Made by a program: the position numbers and the translations under genes. Of a stretch of 33,990 nucleotides of DNA, positions 7,113 to 15,949 are shown piece after piece. A model generated the notes under the pieces. It ran no database searches. It saw only the letters and a program-made list of their open reading frames with translations, and was not told where the DNA came from. The stretch is from Shinella sp. GTDB taxonomy: Bacteria > Pseudomonadota > Alphaproteobacteria > Rhizobiales > Rhizobiaceae. The DNA lies in contig QFQX01000046.1 of assembly GCA_003248775.1 (NCBI GenBank), positions 1 to 33,990 of the forward strand, in the 5' to 3' direction. Every line of letters begins with the position of its first letter. The first letter of the stretch is position 1.

Positions 7113-9284
7113 TTATCCGGCAAGCTTTGCCTTCAGTTCCCGGCGGCGGCGATGCAGAACCGGTTCGGTGTAGCCGTTCGGCTGTTCACGACCCTTGAGC
7201 ACCAGCTCGAGCGCTGCCTGGAAAGCAACCGAACCGTCGAAATCGCCGGCCATGGGGATGTAGGCTGGATCGCCGGAGTTCTGGCCATCGACCACGGCCG
7301 CCATCCGCTTCATCGTCTCGACGATCTGCGTTTCGGTGACGATGCCGTGATGCAGCCAGTTGGCCATGTGCTGGGCGGAAATACGCAGCGTTGCCCGGTC
7401 CTCCATCAGGCCGATATTGTTGATATCCGGAACCTTGGAGCAACCGACGCCCTGGTCGATCCAGCGGACGACGTAGCCCAGGATGCCCTGCGCATTGTTA
7501 TCGATCTCACGCTGGATTTCCTCCGCCGTCCAGTTGGGACGGGGTGCGACCGGCACCGAAAGGATATCACCAAGCTTGGCGCGGGGACGGGATTTCAGCG
7601 TGGCCTGAACGTCGGCGACGTTGACGCGGTGATAATGGGTTGCGTGAAGGGTTGCCGCCGTCGGTGACGGAACCCAGGCGGTGTTTGCGCCGGCCCTGGG
7701 ATGGGCGATCTTCTGCTCCAGCATGGCGGCCATCAGGTCCGGCATGGCCCACATGCCCTTGCCGATCTGCGCATGGCCGGAAAGCCCGCATTCGAGGCCA
7801 ATGTCGACGTTCCAGTTCTCGTAAGCCGAGATCCAGGCTGCCTGCTTCATGTCGCCCTTGCGGATCATCGGGCCAGCTTCCATCGAGGTATGGATCTCGT
7901 CGCCGGTCCGGTCGAGGAAGCCGGTGTTGATGAAGACGACACGTTCGCGGGCAGCGCGAATGCATTCCTTGAGGTTGACCGTCGTGCGGCGCTCCTCGTC
8001 CATGATGCCCATCTTGATGGTGTTCGGCGCCATGCCGATCAGCTCTTCGACGCGCGAGAAGATCTCGCAGGCAAAGGCGACTTCCTCCGGTCCATGCATC
8101 TTCGGCTTGACGACATAGAGCGAACCCTCGCGGGAGTTTGCCCGCCGGCCACCGCGGCCAACGTCATGCAGGGCAATCAGCGCCGTAAAAGCTGCATCCA
8201 TGATGCCTTCCGGAACCTCGTTGCCGTCGCGGTCGAGGATCGCCGGGTTGGTCATCAGGTGACCGACATTGCGCACCAGCATCAGCGAACGGCCGTGCAG
8301 GACGAGTTCCGAGCCGCCCGGCGCGGTGAATGTCTTGTCCGGATTGAGGGCACGGACGAAGGTCTTGCCACCCTTGGAGACTTCCTCCGTCAGGTCGCCC
8401 TTCATCAGGCCGAGCCAGTTGCCGTAAACGACCACCTTGTCCTCGGCATCGACGGCAGCAACCGAATCCTCGCAGTCCATGATGGTGGTGATGGCCGATT
8501 CGAGGTGGATGTCGTCGATATGGGCAGCATCGGACTTCCCGATCATGCCTTCCTTATTGATGAGAATCTCGAGATGCAGACGGTTGCGGCGCAGGAGGAT
8601 CGCCTCCGGCGCGGCAGGCGCACCGCGATAACCGACGAATTGTGCCGGATCGGCAAGCCCGGTGACGCGGCCGCCGGAAAGCGTGACGAACAGCGCATCC
8701 CTGTCGATGGAAAGGCCCGCGACATCGGCCCATTTGCCGGCGGCGAGCGGCGCCGAATCATCGAGCAGCTGGCGACCCCATGCGATGACCTTCGCGCCGC
8801 GGACGGGGTTATAGCCCTTGCCCTTCTCGGCGCCATCGGTTTCCGGGATGGCATCGGTGCCGTAAAGCGCATCGTAAAGCGAGCCCCAGCGGGCATTCGC
8901 GGCATTCAGCGCATAGCGGGCGTTCATGACCGGTACGACGAGCTGCGGTCCGGCAATCTCTGCGATCTCTGCATCGACATTTGCCGTCGTTACCGAGAAG
9001 TCTCCACCTTCCGGCAGGAGATAGCCGATTTCGCGCAGGAAAGCCTCATAGGCATCCATGTCGACGGGTGCGCCATTTGCCTTGTACCAGGCATCGATCG
9101 TCGCCTGCAGTTCGTCTCGCTTTGCAAGAAGCGCGCGGTTCTTCGGTGCGAGGTCGTGAACAATCGCCGAAAGACCGGCGAGATAACGCTCGGGATCCAC
9201 GCCGGTCCCGGGCAGCGCCTTTTCAATCAGGAAATCATACAGGCCCGTGTCGATGGATAGTCCGTGGCTCTCAATGCGGCTCAT
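7113..9284 (-). CDS. glcB: Malate synthase G
   Basis: 723 residues from the ATG at 9284, preceded on the minus strand by GCGAGGAG; a GTG or ATG further upstream would only add a short unlike tail. Malate synthase condenses glyoxylate with acetyl-CoA to malate in the cytoplasm, serving glycolate/glyoxylate use and the glyoxylate shunt. The length is that of the monomeric G isoform. Family signatures include TTIMDCEDSVAAVDAEDK, IKMGIMDEERRT, NTGFLDRTGDEIHT and, near the C-terminus, GLMEDRATLRISAQHMANWL, which contains the catalytic-base aspartate (Asp631 in E. coli GlcB). No glycolate oxidase genes are in the window. A promoter region with a long inverted repeat lies just upstream. Confidence 0.97.
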   Translation of the reverse strand: MSRIESHGLSIDTGLYDFLIEKALPGTGVDPERYLAGLSAIVHDLAPKNRALLAKRDELQATIDAWYKANGAPVDMDAYEAFLREIGYLLPEGGDFSVTTANVDAEIAEIAGPQLVVPVMNARYALNAANARWGSLYDALYGTDAIPETDGAEKGKGYNPVRGAKVIAWGRQLLDDSAPLAAGKWADVAGLSIDRDALFVTLSGGRVTGLADPAQFVGYRGAPAAPEAILLRRNRLHLEILINKEGMIGKSDAAHIDDIHLESAITTIMDCEDSVAAVDAEDKVVVYGNWLGLMKGDLTEEVSKGGKTFVRALNPDKTFTAPGGSELVLHGRSLMLVRNVGHLMTNPAILDRDGNEVPEGIMDAAFTALIALHDVGRGGRRANSREGSLYVVKPKMHGPEEVAFACEIFSRVEELIGMAPNTIKMGIMDEERRTTVNLKECIRAARERVVFINTGFLDRTGDEIHTSMEAGPMIRKGDMKQAAWISAYENWNVDIGLECGLSGHAQIGKGMWAMPDLMAAMLEQKIAHPRAGANTAWVPSPTAATLHATHYHRVNVADVQATLKSRPRAKLGDILSVPVAPRPNWTAEEIQREIDNNAQGILGYVVRWIDQGVGCSKVPDINNIGLMEDRATLRISAQHMANWLHHGIVTETQIVETMKRMAAVVDGQNSGDPAYIPMAGDFDGSVAFQAALELVLKGREQPNGYTEPVLHRRRRELKAKLAG

Positions 9285-9314
9285 CGCCAATTCTCCTCGC
9301 AATCCGATTATCAA

Positions 9315-9366
9315 ATTCGTGCTGGGAGCATGCCCTGATCTTATTGAGTGTCAATCGAGCACGAAT
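9315..9366 (-). promoter_or_regulatory. Putative glcB promoter bracketed by a 9-bp inverted repeat
   Basis: On the minus strand a consensus -35 TTGACA (9354-9349) is followed after 17 bp by the weak -10 ATGCTC (9331-9326). ATTCGTGCT (9315-9323) and its exact reverse complement AGCACGAAT (9358-9366) flank these boxes, 43 bp centre to centre. A second, AT-rich inverted repeat (GAATAA 9363-9368, TTATTC 9376-9381) overlaps the outer arm. This looks like an operator pair around the promoter, but no regulator is identifiable. Confidence 0.4.
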
Positions 9367-9407
9367 AACAAATATTTATTCCAAAAAGGAAAAAATCCGC
9401 ATCGATC

Positions 9408-11414
9408 TCACACACTGGCCGATACACGGGGGCGGCCGCTCGCCGTCGCGATGATCCGGGCTTCCATCAGCTTGCGCCGTCCTTCGATCTCGGGCGCATC
9501 GATTTCGCGCGCGAGCACCACGACGACATCGGCAGCACCGCTCGCCCGCGCATGCTCAAGCGCGTTTCGTGAAGCCCGTTCTTCAGCCTCGGTCAGCGCC
9601 GCATCCTCCTCGGTGAAGCGCCGGTTATCTCCTCCGCCTGAAACGATGAAGACCCCTTCTTCCGGCGAGGTGACGAAGATCGTTACGGTGGAGCGGACCT
9701 GTCCGACGACAGCGCCGACCGCATTGGCGACATCGGCGGATTCCGGCACGGCACAGGTCGCGGACAGCATCTCGGCAATCGCCGGGTAGTAGACCGGAGC
9801 GGAAGCGCCGAGACCAATCAGCGGGCGGTCGAGGGACAGGGTAAAGCGCGCAATACCGGTCTGGCGGTTCAGAGCGCGGTCGATCAGCACCGAGCGGGCC
9901 GGATCGATATCAGCAAGACCATCTTCGGCAAGGCAGGCCGACAGAATAGCTTCCGCCGACTGTCGCGTCAGCCTGTCTACGATGCGCAGGGCGAGCTCTT
10001 CCGGCGATCCGGCGATAGGCTTTCCGGTGCCGTCCTTCTGACGCATGGCAACCTGCATGCCGAGATCGGCCGCCTGCCGGTTCCACTGGCCCTGCCTGCC
10101 CAGCACGTGCATGGCGTCGGAAGGCGTGAGCCCGCAGATATGCACGAGTCCTCGGGCGACGAGGCGGTCGAGCGTTGCCTTCTGCTGCGTCACCGTGAGC
10201 AGCTGGTCGAGAGCCATGGGGATATCGGTGATACGGGCAAAAAGGGTCGCTTCCTGTGGCTGCAGCCCGGCGGAGAGATGGTCCGGCACGCCGGTGCGGA
10301 CCGCGAACCGCCCGTCGTGGCGACCAACATGGGCCGAACGCAACTGCCGTTCCAGCGCGCCGATGACCGCATCCCCATGCAGTGTCGCGGCAAGACTGAG
10401 GGGCACGAAACGACGGGGACCGAGATCAATGCGCGCCGCAAGCCCTCGGTCGTCGAAGCGGACTTCGGAATCACCGCCGAGACCATAGGTGCGCATGGCG
10501 ACCGCTTCCACCATGGTGCGATAACCGCCGACCACCGCGCCATCGGCATCGAGACGCGGGCGGCCGTTTTCCATCACCGCGACATCCGTCGTGGTGCCGC
10601 CGATATCGGAAACCACGGCATCGTCAAGCCCGGTCAGGTATCTCGCGCCGACAAGGCTTGCCGCCGGTCCGGAAAGAATGGTCTCGATCGGCCGAAGCCG
10701 TGCCTCGGCCGCCGAAATCAGCGCACCGTCGCCACGCACCACCATCAGCGGCGCGCGGATACCGCGATGTTTCAGGTGATCCTCGCAGGCGCCGACAAGG
10801 CGGTCGATCATCGACACCAGCCGGGCATTGAGCAGCGTCGTCAACGCGCGCTTGGGACCGCCGAGCTTGGAGGAAAGCTCGTGGCTGCAGGTAACCGGCA
10901 GATGGGATTTCTCGCGGATGAAGTCCCTCACCCGTATCTCATGGGAGGGATTTCGGACCGCAAAATAACCGGCAACGGCGAAGGAGGACACGTTCGCCGC
11001 CAGTTCCGGCAGGATCGCTTCGAGCGCCGTCATGTCGAGCGGCGTCTCATTGCCATGGACATCATGCCCCCCCGGCAGGAAGATCACCGGATCGGAACCC
11101 AGCGCATCCGCAAGGCCGTCTCGCCGCAGATCCTCCGGGCCAAAGCCGATCATCACCAGGGCAGCGCGTCCGCCCTGCCCTTCGACGAGCGCATTGGTGG
11201 CAAGCGTGGTCGAGAGCGACACGAGACCGATGGCATCGGCCGGCAGACCGGAAGCGGAGAGCACGTTTTCCAGAGCACCGGAAATCCCGATCGACAGGTC
11301 ATGCCGTGTGGTGAGCGCCTTGGCCTTGGCGATCAGGCCGTCCTTCTCGCTGAAAAGCGCGGCGTCAGTATAGGTGCCGCCGGTATCGATGCCCAACATG
11401 TAATGAAGTGTCAC
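9408..11414 (-). CDS. Hydantoinase/oxoprolinase family protein (HyuA-like)
   Basis: 668 residues from a GTG at 11414; an ATG five codons in (11399) is an alternative and neither has a clear ribosome binding site. The N-terminus has the ASKHA-type phosphate loop GIDTGGTYTDAAL, and a second loop, SDIGGTTTDVAVMENGRP, lies in the middle. This matches the Hydantoinase_A fold, an ATP-dependent ring-opening of hydantoins or oxoproline, and the acetophenone or acetone carboxylase beta-type subunit. The usual HyuB partner is not adjacent on either side, so the substrate is unknown. It lies upstream of glcB in the same direction but separated by 123 bp containing a likely glcB promoter, so it need not share its function. 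Confidence 0.85.
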   Translation of the reverse strand: MTLHYMLGIDTGGTYTDAALFSEKDGLIAKAKALTTRHDLSIGISGALENVLSASGLPADAIGLVSLSTTLATNALVEGQGGRAALVMIGFGPEDLRRDGLADALGSDPVIFLPGGHDVHGNETPLDMTALEAILPELAANVSSFAVAGYFAVRNPSHEIRVRDFIREKSHLPVTCSHELSSKLGGPKRALTTLLNARLVSMIDRLVGACEDHLKHRGIRAPLMVVRGDGALISAAEARLRPIETILSGPAASLVGARYLTGLDDAVVSDIGGTTTDVAVMENGRPRLDADGAVVGGYRTMVEAVAMRTYGLGGDSEVRFDDRGLAARIDLGPRRFVPLSLAATLHGDAVIGALERQLRSAHVGRHDGRFAVRTGVPDHLSAGLQPQEATLFARITDIPMALDQLLTVTQQKATLDRLVARGLVHICGLTPSDAMHVLGRQGQWNRQAADLGMQVAMRQKDGTGKPIAGSPEELALRIVDRLTRQSAEAILSACLAEDGLADIDPARSVLIDRALNRQTGIARFTLSLDRPLIGLGASAPVYYPAIAEMLSATCAVPESADVANAVGAVVGQVRSTVTIFVTSPEEGVFIVSGGGDNRRFTEEDAALTEAEERASRNALEHARASGAADVVVVLAREIDAPEIEGRRKLMEARIIATASGRPRVSASV

Positions 11415-11506
11415 GCGCCATGCCCCGCATTCCAGAAAGACCGCAAGAAACGGTCCTACGCTTTATGCACTCACGGAAATCGCCGCGCTAGCTGACAAAC
11501 GGCAAA

Positions 11507-12925
11507 TTATGACCTGTCGCGTGGAGTAACGAGCATGGGCAGTCCGCCTGCCGGCTGAACGGTCAGCTTCTGCACCGGCCACGGCCGCAGGCTGGCCCTT
11601 GGCGTAAAACGAAAGCGATGCATCAGAACGGCAAGCGCAATCACGGCCTCCTGCAGCGCGAAAGTCGCTCCGATGCAGACGCGCGGGCCGACGCCGAAGG
11701 GCAGATACTGGAAGCGGCCGATGCGCTCACGATTTTCCGGCAGGAAACGGGTGGGATCGAAGACGCGGGGACGATCCCAATGCAGCTTATGGCGATGCAG
11801 CGTCCAGGGCATGATGAGGATCGTCGCGCCCTTGCGGACATCCAGAACCTTGCCGTCCGCCGCGACGAACCTGTCGTCTTCAAGAGCCCGCCGGTTGATC
11901 GACGGCGCCGGCGGATAAAGCCGAAGCGCCTCTTCGAAGGCGGCCCGAACGTGTGGCATGCGATCGGCCCAGGTGACGGGATCGGCTCCGCTTGCGATGA
12001 CCTCGTCGATCTCCGCCTCCATCTTCTCCCGAAATTCCGGCAGATGGGCGATGCAGTAGAGCGTCCAGCCAAGCGCGCGGGCAGTGGTTTCGTGGCCGGC
12101 ACCGATGAAAGTGAGGATGTTGTCCTCGATTTCCTCGGTTGTCAGCCCGTCTGGCCCTTCGATTTCCAGAAGCAGGGTCAGAAAATCCCGGGGCACCGTC
12201 GCCGGGTCCCGGGCAATCGCGGCGCGTCGACGTTCCATCGTATCGCGCACCAGCTTGCGGAACTTCTCCAGCACGCGCTGTCCGCCGATGCGTGTCAGCC
12301 GCGGAAGCCAGGTGGGAGCCGCAAGCATGTCGAACGGATCGATACGTCCCATCCGGTGCAGCAGCGCATCCACGTCACCGGCGACGTCTCCGCTTTCGGA
12401 TGCCAGCTCGCCGGAAAACAATGTCTCCGATAGGATCTGATAGGTCAGTTCCGTCATGTCGGTGGAAATATCGTGAGTGCTGCCGTGGATATCCACACCG
12501 ACATAGCGAGCGGCAAATTCCTCGCTTTTCTCCAGCATCTGCCGTGCGAAACCCCTGGCATGGCGGGGCGTAAAGACCGGCGCCATGGCCTTGCGCGAGC
12601 GCTTCCAGACGTCGCCCTCGGCGGTCAGCAGGCCATCACGCAGGATGGGACGCAACACAAGCTGGCGCACCACGTCCATGGGATAGTTGCCGGCATTGTC
12701 GACGAGCACATGACGGATGAGATCCGGATCGTTGACGATGATCGTGGTGCGACCGAAGAAGCGGGTTTCAATCCAGGGCAGCGTGTAGGACGGCTCGCCC
12801 CAGAGTTCGAGCGGATTGCGCAATACGATACGGATGATTTCGAGACGCGAGGGCGGACCTTTGCGCGGCAAGGGAGCCGGAGGCTCATAGCCGTCATTTG
12901 CGCTGTCCTCGGCCATCTCCGTCAT
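11507..12925 (-). CDS. Cytochrome P450
   Basis: 472 residues with complete P450 signatures: C-helix WKRSR (Trp107, Arg111), I-helix oxygen-activation motif GAGHETT (275-281), ExxR as EALR (Glu332, Arg335), and the heme loop FGVGPRVCIG with the proximal thiolate Cys417. No membrane anchor is evident, so it is probably soluble. No ferredoxin or reductase gene is near, so electrons must come from partners encoded elsewhere. It starts 31 bp after the stop of the DUF1402 gene and could be read from the same promoter. AAGGG upstream of the ATG (minus strand) supports the start; another ATG is three codons in. The substrate cannot be inferred. Confidence 0.95.
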   Translation of the reverse strand: MTEMAEDSANDGYEPPAPLPRKGPPSRLEIIRIVLRNPLELWGEPSYTLPWIETRFFGRTTIIVNDPDLIRHVLVDNAGNYPMDVVRQLVLRPILRDGLLTAEGDVWKRSRKAMAPVFTPRHARGFARQMLEKSEEFAARYVGVDIHGSTHDISTDMTELTYQILSETLFSGELASESGDVAGDVDALLHRMGRIDPFDMLAAPTWLPRLTRIGGQRVLEKFRKLVRDTMERRRAAIARDPATVPRDFLTLLLEIEGPDGLTTEEIEDNILTFIGAGHETTARALGWTLYCIAHLPEFREKMEAEIDEVIASGADPVTWADRMPHVRAAFEEALRLYPPAPSINRRALEDDRFVAADGKVLDVRKGATILIMPWTLHRHKLHWDRPRVFDPTRFLPENRERIGRFQYLPFGVGPRVCIGATFALQEAVIALAVLMHRFRFTPRASLRPWPVQKLTVQPAGGLPMLVTPRDRS

Positions 12926-12956
12926 CTTTTACCCTTGGAGGCCGTTCCGGCCCGTT

Positions 12957-13904
12957 TCAGAGCAGCTTTTTCAGTTCCTCGATCCGATCGTTGACCAACC
13001 AGCCGTAATAGTTTTCTTCCGGCCAGACCGTGGAACCGCCGGCATTCTTGCGTGCCAGCACCTGCGCGCGCTGCCGGGAGTTACCGACATTGAAAAGCGT
13101 CGCGGTCACGCCGGGATTGTTCGAGATATCCATGCCGGCAATCGACTTGTAGTCATCGATCGACTTGCGGATGACCGCCGCCATGAAGGCGAGCGAGATA
13201 TCCGGGTCCATGATCGCCTTGTAGACGCCGGCCGCATCGGTCTCGTCCAGCTTGGCATAACCCGACTTCTGGGCCACGAGGTCGGACATCATCAGCGCCG
13301 TCAGCGGATTGATCTGGCCAAGGCCAAAGGTCTGGCCGGCATAGAAGGGCTGGAAGAATACCGCGCTGAAGCGATTGTCGGGATAGGACTTGCCGCCAAC
13401 CGAGCGGCCCTTGAAAGTGGCATTCCAGACGTCCTCACGGCAGGTCCAGAGTGCGTAGGAGTCATCCTTGCCCTCGCATTCGGCAAATTCCGGGCGGGCA
13501 ACGAAATCATCGACATCCTCGCCCTTGTAGGCGAAGCGGAAGCTGTTGCCTGCATAGGAGGCCGCCTTCACATAATAGCTCTGCAGATTGTCGTAGGCGT
13601 CGACATTATAGGTATGCTCGCCGACGATTGCCCCGATCATATGGATCGGATCGATGCCATAGGCAGACGCCGTACTGCGGATCTTCGACATCAGCCGCTT
13701 GTCGGAGGCCAGAAGGTCGCGCACCTTCTCATATTTTACGTCGAACGTGGTCTTGCCCGCCTTGGTACGGCGGACGGAAGCTCCGGGAATGGCAGGTTGT
13801 TCGGCATTGCGGTTCCCCGCGGGCACTGTCAAAGGCGCAGCCTGCAGACCAGCGGGCGCCATCACAAGAAGCGCCAGAACTATTGCCGAAATGATACGCG
13901 CCAC
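12957..13904 (-). CDS. DUF1402 family exported protein, lysozyme-like motifs
   Basis: 315 residues from a GTG at 13904, preceded by GGAGGG on the minus strand. A Sec signal peptide covers residues 1-22 (hydrophobic stretch, then GLQA before APL), so the protein is periplasmic. I recognise it as the DUF1402 family of rhizobia, which has no established function known to me. IVGEHTYNVDAY and, further on, FGLGQINPLTALMMSD recall the catalytic-Glu region and the GLMQI-P-TA signature of lytic transglycosylases. Cysteines in ECEGKDD and WTCRED may form a disulfide. I infer a peptidoglycan-binding or -cleaving fold, unproven. It is the first gene before the P450, with 31 bp between them. Confidence 0.75.
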   Translation of the reverse strand: MARIISAIVLALLVMAPAGLQAAPLTVPAGNRNAEQPAIPGASVRRTKAGKTTFDVKYEKVRDLLASDKRLMSKIRSTASAYGIDPIHMIGAIVGEHTYNVDAYDNLQSYYVKAASYAGNSFRFAYKGEDVDDFVARPEFAECEGKDDSYALWTCREDVWNATFKGRSVGGKSYPDNRFSAVFFQPFYAGQTFGLGQINPLTALMMSDLVAQKSGYAKLDETDAAGVYKAIMDPDISLAFMAAVIRKSIDDYKSIAGMDISNNPGVTATLFNVGNSRQRAQVLARKNAGGSTVWPEENYYGWLVNDRIEELKKLL

Positions 13905-14018
13905 GATCCGTTTGCCCTCCAGACTTCACTTTCCGATCGGTTGCCGCGGGCATTAAGCCCGGGCGGCGACTTCACTTACATAAGCGAAGCCGCCGTTGTC
14001 GACCGGGAAATACGTCAC

Positions 14019-14049
14019 TTTCGTGCGATTTAGGGGCAAAAGCACGAAA
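14019..14049. repeat. 8-bp inverted repeat downstream of hslU
   Basis: TTTCGTGC (14019-14026) and GCACGAAA (14042-14049) form a perfect 8-bp stem with a 15-base loop, starting 16 bases beyond the hslU stop. No T-run follows on either strand, so it is at best a weak terminator or a 3' stabilising hairpin. It lies in the 160-bp gap 13905-14064, which must also hold the promoter of the DUF1402 gene. Confidence 0.35.
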
Positions 14050-14064
14050 ATAGATGCTCTCGCG

Positions 14065-15372
14065 TCACAGAATGTAGCGCGACAGATCCAGATCCTGTGC
14101 GATACCGCCGACATGTTCGCGAACATAATCGGAGTCGATCATGATCGAGGAACCGGCGCGATCCGGCGCGTTAAACGACACGTCATCAAGCACGCGTTCC
14201 ATGACCGTCTGCAGGCGGCGCGCGCCGATGTTTTCAACAGACGTATTGAGCATGACGGCAACATCCGCCAGCGCATCGATCGCATCCTCGGTGAATTCGA
14301 GATCGAGATCTTCCGTTGCCATCAGCGCCCTGTACTGGCGGATCAGGCTGGCCTCGGTCTCGGTGAGAATGCGGCGGAAGTCTTCCTTGCTCAGCGGCTT
14401 CAACTCGACGCGGATCGGCAGGCGGCCCTGAAGCTCCGGCAGAAGGTCCGAAGGCTTGGCCACGTGGAAGGCGCCGGACGCGATGAAGAGGATATGATCC
14501 GTCTTCACCGGGCCGTATTTGGTCGAAACCGTCGTGCCCTCGACCAGCGGCAGCAGGTCGCGCTGCACGCCCTCGCGGGAAACGCCGGCACCGACACCGC
14601 CGTCACGGGCCGCGATCTTGTCGATCTCGTCGAGGAAGACGATGCCGTCGTTCTCGACGGAGCGAACGGCCTCGCGCTGGATGACCTCGTTGTCGATCAG
14701 CTTGTCGGATTCATCCCGGATCAGGTCGGCATAGGATGCCTTGACGGTGGTGCGCACCTTCTTGGTGCGGCCGCCCATAGCCTTGCCGAACATTTCGGAG
14801 ATGTTGAGTATGCCGACATTGGCGCCGGGCATGCCCGGAATTTCGAAGCCCGGCATGCCGCTGCCGCCATCGGCGACCTCGATGTCGATTTCCTTGTCGT
14901 CCAGCTCACCGCTGCGCAGCTTCTTGCGGAAGCTGTCACGGGTCGCGGGCGAAGAAGTGGACCCGACGAGTGCGTCGAGCACCCGCTCCTCGGCACCGGC
15001 ATGGGCCTTGGCTTGAACTTCAGAACGCTTCTTTTCGCGCACGAGGCCGATACCGATTTCGACGAGATCGCGGATGATCTGTTCGACGTCACGGCCGACA
15101 TAGCCGACTTCGGTAAACTTGGTGGCTTCCACCTTGATGAACGGAGCGCCCGCAAGCTTGGCGAGGCGACGGGAAATCTCCGTCTTGCCGACGCCGGTCG
15201 GGCCGATCATCAGGATGTTCTTCGGCATCACCTCGTCGCGCAGCGTCTCATCGAGCTGCTGGCGGCGCCAGCGATTGCGCAGCGCAATCGCCACTGCGCG
15301 CTTGGCCTCGTGCTGGCCGATGATGAAGCGGTCCAGTTCCGAGACGATCTCACGGGGAGAAAAGGTTGTCAT
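14065..15372 (-). CDS. hslU: ATP-dependent protease ATPase subunit HslU
   Basis: 435 residues from the ATG at 15372 (MTTFSPREIV), the normal start of the family; an open frame continues upstream to 15462 but without similarity. AAA+ unfoldase that feeds HslV. Walker A GPTGVGKT at 57-64, the pore-loop segment GYVGRD, Walker B VFLDEIDKI, and the C-terminal DLSRYIL tail that docks into HslV and activates it. The middle I domain is Gly-rich (GGSGMPGFEIPGMPGAN). It lies 49 bp downstream of hslV in one operon; the HslVU complex is classically heat-shock induced. Confidence 0.97.
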   Translation of the reverse strand: MTTFSPREIVSELDRFIIGQHEAKRAVAIALRNRWRRQQLDETLRDEVMPKNILMIGPTGVGKTEISRRLAKLAGAPFIKVEATKFTEVGYVGRDVEQIIRDLVEIGIGLVREKKRSEVQAKAHAGAEERVLDALVGSTSSPATRDSFRKKLRSGELDDKEIDIEVADGGSGMPGFEIPGMPGANVGILNISEMFGKAMGGRTKKVRTTVKASYADLIRDESDKLIDNEVIQREAVRSVENDGIVFLDEIDKIAARDGGVGAGVSREGVQRDLLPLVEGTTVSTKYGPVKTDHILFIASGAFHVAKPSDLLPELQGRLPIRVELKPLSKEDFRRILTETEASLIRQYRALMATEDLDLEFTEDAIDALADVAVMLNTSVENIGARRLQTVMERVLDDVSFNAPDRAGSSIMIDSDYVREHVGGIAQDLDLSRYIL

Positions 15373-15421
15373 ATCGATGTTCCAAAGGGTCGAATGGGTT
15401 GATGATGACGGATCGGGCCGG

Positions 15422-15949
15422 TCAATTGTCGCTGTCGAGCGATTCCACCACGACATTGTCATTGGTGTAGACGCAGATGTCAGCGGCGATCGCCATGGCG
15501 CGGCGAGCCACTTCTTCCGCCGACTTGTCCGTGTCCATCATGGCGCGTGCTGCGGCGAAGGCGTAATTGCCACCGGAGCCGATCGCGATCGTTCCATGCT
15601 CCGGTTCCAGCACGTCGCCATTGCCGGTGATCGCAAGCGTGATCGACTTGTCGGCGACAAGCATCATCGCTTCGAGGTTGCGAAGATATTTATCGGTGCG
15701 CCAGTCCTTGGCGAGCTCGACTGCCGCGCGCATGAGCTGGCCGGGATATTGCTCGAGCTTCTTTTCGAGCCGCTCCAGCAGCGTGAAGGCGTCGGCGGTC
15801 GCGCCGGCGAAACCGGCGATCACCTCGCCCTTGCCGATGCGCCGCACCTTGCGGGCATTGCCCTTCATGACGGTCTGGCCAAGGCTCACCTGCCCATCGC
15901 CGGCCATGATGACCTTGCCGCCCTTTCGTACCGTGATAATCGTTGTCAT
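15422..15949 (-). CDS. hslV: ATP-dependent protease peptidase subunit HslV
   Basis: 175 residues from the ATG at 15949; removal of Met exposes Thr2 (MTTIITVRKGG), the N-terminal threonine nucleophile of this proteasome-like peptidase. An upstream in-frame ATG (16054) adds 35 residues that would bury the nucleophile, so I reject it. Family stretches AGDGQVSLGQTVMKG and GFAGATADAFTLLERLE are present. It forms double hexamers capped by HslU, encoded next. hslV and hisB are divergent, with about 210 bp between their starts. Confidence 0.96.
   Translation of the reverse strand: MTTIITVRKGGKVIMAGDGQVSLGQTVMKGNARKVRRIGKGEVIAGFAGATADAFTLLERLEKKLEQYPGQLMRAAVELAKDWRTDKYLRNLEAMMLVADKSITLAITGNGDVLEPEHGTIAIGSGGNYAFAAARAMMDTDKSAEEVARRAMAIAADICVYTNDNVVVESLDSDN

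Noticed and set aside
7701..9260. 519-codon open frame on the plus strand opposite glcB
   Set aside because: It is the antisense shadow of malate synthase G, whose protein similarity, start and ribosome binding site are clear. Long antisense frames are expected in GC-rich DNA.
11439..11455. GACCG/CGGTC hairpin between the P450 stop and the hydantoinase-family start
   Set aside because: Five-bp stem with a weak T-tail; too little to call a terminator.
10107..11495. 462-codon plus-strand frame opposite the hydantoinase-family gene
   Set aside because: No recognisable domain; composition rich in Arg, His and Gly as expected of a shadow frame.
13996..15402. 468-codon plus-strand frame opposite hslU
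   Set aside because: Exactly covers hslU on the other strand and has no recognisable motif.
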